Shown in pieces: positions 5,155 to 5,182 of a stretch of DNA of 5,182 nt. Below the pieces are notes generated by a model. The model made no database searches, was not told where the DNA came from, and worked only from the letters and a program-made list of their open reading frames with translations. Origin of the DNA: Tepidiphilus sp. (GTDB lineage: Bacteria; Pseudomonadota; Gammaproteobacteria; Burkholderiales; Rhodocyclaceae); assembly GCA_028684345.1 (NCBI GenBank), contig JAQUGB010000128.1, positions 1-5,182 on the forward strand, written 5' to 3'. The position numbers were made by a program, and so were the translations under genes. Every line of letters begins with the position of its first letter. The stretch's first letter is position 1.

Positions 5155-5182
5155 CCGCGCGCCGTACCGTCGCCCTACAACC

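Overview
The window is GC-rich (by eye about two thirds G+C), densely coded bacterial chromosome. RlmJ, a YlqF/RbgA-type GTPase, a TonB-type protein, a CysK of the enterobacterial type and a GST ending in the common proteobacterial 'ARPSASA' tail together point to a proteobacterium, most likely a betaproteobacterium. The class is inferred from the look of the proteins, not from a marker gene. No insertion sequence, CRISPR array, tRNA or rRNA was seen.

Layout. (1) 1-606, plus strand: a glutathione S-transferase whose first ten or so residues lie off the window. (2) 607-761: a short spacer with two imperfect hairpins and a -10-like box just before the next ATG. (3) 762-1673, plus: the circularly permuted GTPase YlqF/RbgA (ribosome assembly), apparently without a Shine-Dalgarno sequence. 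(4) 1655-2548, minus: a TonB-family energy transducer with a glycine-rich linker; its 3' end overlaps that of ylqF by 19 bases. (5) 2549-2667: a divergent spacer with candidate promoter elements for both sides. (6) 2668-3234, plus: an unnamed 188-residue protein that I read as a minimal, degenerate protein-kinase-like fold. (7) 3245-4117, minus: rlmJ, the 23S rRNA m6A2030 methyltransferase, ten bases from the end of the previous gene. (8) 4137-5117, minus: cysK, O-acetylserine sulfhydrylase A, directly upstream of rlmJ and probably cotranscribed with it.

The clearest anomaly is in cysK. The reading frame is intact and strongly conserved from start to natural stop except for one in-frame TAG at 4319-4317, where a glutamate codon (GAG) is expected. 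It removes the last 60 residues, including the GISSGAA segment of the PLP site. The window therefore holds a disrupted cysK, a single-base sequence error, or a gene that depends on amber readthrough.

The genes are mostly unrelated housekeeping functions (ribosome maturation, rRNA methylation, cysteine synthesis, outer-membrane energy coupling, detoxification) packed closely together. I found no convincing new multi-gene system. The least described element is the kinase-like protein at 2668-3234.
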